Positions 23,298 to 25,683 of a stretch of DNA of 25,683 bases are shown here, piece by piece. The notes beneath the pieces are model-generated. The model searched no databases. It was not told the DNA's origin and saw only the letters and a program-made list of their open reading frames with translations. Location: NCBI GenBank assembly GCA_019313505.1, contig JAFDBA010000014.1, positions 1-25,683 on the forward strand, given 5' to 3'. Position 1 is the first letter of the stretch. Every line of letters starts with the position of its first letter. A program made the translations under genes and the position numbers. The DNA is from Deltaproteobacteria bacterium (GTDB lineage: Bacteria > Desulfobacterota > Desulfobacteria > Desulfobacterales > UBA11574).

Positions 23298-24583
23298 TAT
23301 ATACTCCTTTCAACCGGTTCCACCTCAAGGACAAGATTTACGATCTTTACAACCCGAACCCTGTCACCTGTTTGGATTGGATCGTTTGAAATCGCTCTCC
23401 ATAACTCGCCATGCACAAACACCTTGCCTTCGGGCATGAGAGCTTCTCTTACTACCCCGATTTCCCCGACCATACCTCTTGCACCTGTTCTCGGTTTATG
23501 CAGGTGTGATTTAAAAACAAAACCTGAAACAACCACAAAAAAACCTGAAATCAGAACAAGGGTCGGTATTAGCACTTCCCATGACAGTCCCATACCGTTG
23601 CCGCTGTTTTCAAATAACATAATAGAGCCGAGCAAAAGCGAAATAATGCCGGCTATACTCAAAAGCCCGTAACTGGCAATCTTCATCTCCATAATAAAAA
23701 AAATAAGGGCAAGAACAATAAGAAGAAATCCTGCATAGTTAACCGGTATGGTCTGAAATGCAAAGAAAGCTAAAATAATCGAAATCCCGCCCACCACCCC
23801 GGGAAGAACAGCACCGGGATGTGACAATTCAAAATAAAGACCGGCAAGACCGATCATCATAAGAATATACGCAATATTAGGATTGCTGATAGTCTTTAAA
23901 ATTTTAGTCCTTAAATCCTCTTTCAGTAAAATCTTTTTGACATTTTCGAGTTTTAAAACCCCTTTGTCTTGGATTTTGCGGCCGTTGATCTGATGGATCA
24001 GATCATCTATGTCTTTTGCCACAATATCTATGACATTTGCTTTTAGGGCCTCGGTTTCCGTCACAGAAACGCTTTTCCGGATAGCCCTTTCAACCCAATC
24101 GGCGTTTCTTCCCCTTTTTTGAGCTATACTCCTTGCATTAGCCACCATATCGTTTGTTACTTTTTCGGACATTACCCCGCCGATTTCCTTGCCGCCGGCA
24201 CCCACAGGATGCGCGGCACCGATATTAGTCCCCGGCGCCATGGCAGCGATGTCTGCCGCCATAGTGATCATTACGCCTGCTGAAGCAGCCCTGGCCCCGC
24301 TCGGAGCAACATAAATCACAACCGGTATTTTGCTCGCAAAAATTGCCATTACAATTTCACGCATCGATTCGGCAAGACCACCAGGGGTGTCAAGCTCGAT
24401 GATAATACATGAGACTCTTTCATCCGAAGCTTTGGTAATCCCTTTTTTCAAAAAACCGGATGCCGCCGGACTGATTGGACCCGACATTTGGATGATATAG
24501 ACCTCATTTTCTGCTGTAAAACCGTTTCCAGAGCAGCAGAACAATGAAATCGACAGTACTAATATAATATGTATATATCTCAT
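23297..24583 (-). CDS. NfeD family membrane-bound serine protease (ClpP-like, long form)
   Basis: A 428-residue protein with a signal peptide (1-25), a ClpP/crotonase-like protease domain (about 28-200), about five membrane helices (230-350) and a C-terminal OB-fold NfeD domain (GARGMVGEIGVVREALMPEG onward). The likely serine is S101 in ARAASAGVMITMAADIAAMA, and the likely lysine is K141 in MSEKVTND, matching the Ser-Lys dyad of Pyrococcus PH1510. ELDTPGG and APGTNIGAAHPV are family motifs. The frame also offers a TTG two codons earlier; ATG at 24583 is preferred, though no good ribosome binding site precedes either. It forms an operon with the slipin gene. Confidence 0.9.
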   Translation of the reverse strand: MRYIHIILVLSISLFCCSGNGFTAENEVYIIQMSGPISPAASGFLKKGITKASDERVSCIIIELDTPGGLAESMREIVMAIFASKIPVVIYVAPSGARAASAGVMITMAADIAAMAPGTNIGAAHPVGAGGKEIGGVMSEKVTNDMVANARSIAQKRGRNADWVERAIRKSVSVTETEALKANVIDIVAKDIDDLIHQINGRKIQDKGVLKLENVKKILLKEDLRTKILKTISNPNIAYILMMIGLAGLYFELSHPGAVLPGVVGGISIILAFFAFQTIPVNYAGFLLIVLALIFFIMEMKIASYGLLSIAGIISLLLGSIMLFENSGNGMGLSWEVLIPTLVLISGFFVVVSGFVFKSHLHKPRTGARGMVGEIGVVREALMPEGKVFVHGELWRAISNDPIQTGDRVRVVKIVNLVLEVEPVERSI

Positions 24584-24648
24584 ATTCAATGTTTCATAAC
24601 ATGCTGAAACAATTAAACCACATAATTTACAAATAAATACCCTAACCA

Positions 24649-24776
24649 GGATAAACCGGAAAAGTTAAAAGTGATCTAAAGTTAAAAAAGGTTGTGCCCG
24701 TTGGCCCGTTATGCCCGTTAGCCCGTTATGCCCGTTGGCCCGTTATGCCCGTAATTTAATACCGGACAACGGGCTA
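24649..24776. repeat. Modular CTAAAGT repeat, copy C, with seven GCCCG units, overlapping the udg stop
   Basis: It begins GGATAAACCGGAAAAGTTAA, then AAGTGATCTAAAGTTAAAA and seven GCCCG units (pattern TTGTGCCCG, TTGGCCCG, TTATGCCCG, TTAGCCCG, TTATGCCCG, TTGGCCCG, TTATGCCCG), then TAATTTAATACCGG and GACAACGGGCTA. The last bases contain the TAG stop of the glycosylase gene. The right half seen in copy B is missing, so this copy is truncated. Confidence 0.8.
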
Positions 24777-25469
24777 AGTACCCAACGCCTTCATCAACTT
24801 TTTCATATCTTCCCAAACATCACGCTTTTTACCAGGGTTGCGAAGGAGGTAAGCCGGATGATATGTGGGCAAAACCCTTATCCCGTTATAATCATGAAAA
24901 TGCCCTTTGAGTTTTGAAATAGGTTTTTTTGTTTCAAGGAGCGTCTGTGCAGCAAAAGTCCCCAGAGCACATATAATATCCGGCTTTATGGACACAATCT
25001 GACGCTTTAAAAAAGGAAAACATGCCTCTATCTCGTCCGGCATGGGATTTCTGTTACCCGGAGGGCGACACTTTATGATATTACATATATAAACCTGATC
25101 CCGGGTATACTTTATGGCCTCTATTATCTTTGTAAGAAGACGGCCGGCAGCCCCTATAAAAGGTTCACCTTTTTGATCCTCGTCATAGCCCGGCCCTTCG
25201 CCCACAAATACCAGCTTTGCATGAGGATCACCGGCCCCAAAGACAATATTTTTTCGCCCTTCTGAAAGCCGGCAGCGACGGCATTCACCAAGATCAATCC
25301 GGATCGCCTCCAGGGTTTCTTCAGAAAATGCCTCTTTATGCCCCCAAGATTCCACTATTTCAAGACTTTCCTTTGAACAGTCAAAACCACGGCAACCTGT
25401 TTCGGATAAATATCGAAAGGTTTGGCATAATTCTTCTACAGCCGTATAAAAATCTTTTTTATAAGACAT
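24774..25469 (-). CDS. udg: Uracil-DNA glycosylase, family 4 (Fe-S type)
   Basis: A 231-residue DNA repair enzyme removing uracil from DNA. The four cluster ligands are visible: C63-x2-C66 and C134-x15-C150, for one [4Fe-4S]. Motif A GEGPGYDEDQKGEPFIG (90-106) and motif B HPAYLLR (204-210) define family 4. An N-terminal extension of about 50 residues with C15, C26 and C31 precedes the core and is of unknown role. The start ATG has a weak ribosome binding site. The gene is bracketed by repeat copies C and D, and its TAG stop is within copy C. Confidence 0.92.
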   Translation of the reverse strand: MSYKKDFYTAVEELCQTFRYLSETGCRGFDCSKESLEIVESWGHKEAFSEETLEAIRIDLGECRRCRLSEGRKNIVFGAGDPHAKLVFVGEGPGYDEDQKGEPFIGAAGRLLTKIIEAIKYTRDQVYICNIIKCRPPGNRNPMPDEIEACFPFLKRQIVSIKPDIICALGTFAAQTLLETKKPISKLKGHFHDYNGIRVLPTYHPAYLLRNPGKKRDVWEDMKKLMKALGT

Positions 25470-25507
25470 CCAGGTAAGTTCTCAGTAAGGTCTGGTGTAG
25501 TAAATAT

Positions 25508-25549
25508 CCGGGTCCATAGGGCCCGGCTTTGGGTTACCCCTGAAAGGGG
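25508..25549. other. Two adjacent hairpins upstream of the uracil-DNA glycosylase gene
   Basis: CCGGGTCC-ATA-GGGCCCGG (25508-25526) forms an 8-bp stem with one G-T pair, and CCCCT-GAA-AGGGG (25537-25549) a 5-bp stem. On the plus strand CTGTTTTACTT follows, a poor T-run. On the minus strand they would lie in a 5' leader of the glycosylase gene or at the end of an upstream gene beyond the window. I do not recognise a riboswitch class. Confidence 0.4.
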
Positions 25550-25570
25550 CTGTTTTACTTAAAACTGTTC

Positions 25571-25683
25571 AAGTTAAAAGTGCCTAAAGTGATCTAAAGT
25601 GCCTAAAGTTATGGTGTCGCTTCGCTCCGCTGTTTTTATATAATTGACAGAATTCCTTAACTTTAGCTCACTTTAAACTTTAG
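25571..25683. repeat. Modular CTAAAGT repeat, copy D (runs off the window)
   Basis: AAGTGCCTA-AAGTGATCTA-AAGTGCCTA-AAGTT units are followed by GTGTCGCTTCGCTCC, an ATTGACAGAATTCCTTAACT string and the inverse arm CTTTAGCTCACTTTAAACTT. The middle part closely matches copy A (GTCGCTACGCTCC, then ATTGACAGAATACCTTAACT). The right end is beyond the window. Confidence 0.75.

Overview
The window looks like chromosomal DNA of a sulfate-reducing member of the Desulfobacterota (former Deltaproteobacteria, probably Desulfobacterales-like). The evidence is a 16-heme HmcA-type cytochrome with its NarI/HmcE-like membrane partner, a selenocysteine-containing DsbA-like protein, NfeD/slipin and tandem PilZ genes, and many small dispersed repeats. 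Almost everything is on the minus strand; fadD is the one clear plus-strand gene.

Layout from left to right. 1-112: the end of an ISL3-like insertion sequence that runs off the window. 144-2421: a compact Hmc-type electron-transfer pair. 2612-3475: a DsbA-like thiol oxidoreductase whose CxxC motif is encoded as TGA-x-x-Cys, so it reads as a selenoprotein. 3476-3971: a divergent intergenic region. 3972-5753: long-chain acyl-CoA ligase. 5878-7567: three PilZ genes and a 51-residue ribbon-helix-helix (RHH) gene too short for usual cut-offs, with an 8-nt-spaced operator-like array upstream. 7714-9339: fsa, pgsA, tRNA-Gly, tRNA-Cys and a terminator. 9528-11251: a small membrane-anchored Cys protein, folK and dapF.

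11476-22409 is a long co-directional block. In transcription order it holds a Rho_N-domain gene, xerC, hslV, hslU, argB, argD, argF, argG, argH, a small LptM-like lipoprotein and lysA, and it continues to dapF and folK. It encodes chromosome-dimer resolution, the HslUV protease, arginine synthesis from N-acetylglutamate and the last steps of lysine/diaminopimelate synthesis. 22530-24583 is a coupled NfeD-protease/slipin pair, and 24774-25469 is a family 4 uracil-DNA glycosylase.

The most notable features are the selenoprotein with two SECIS-like hairpins just after its UGA, and the number of non-coding repeats at gene junctions. These are a 180-bp MITE-like element with 15-bp perfect terminal inverted repeats and a 5-bp target duplication that overlaps the xerC stop codon, an internally deleted copy of it between two tRNA genes, a different element with a perfect 68-bp tandem duplication between hslV and hslU, and four copies of a modular CTAAAGT-type repeat, two of which carry GCCCG-unit arrays (4 and 7 units). 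I did not find a defence system, a CRISPR array or a clearly new multi-gene system.
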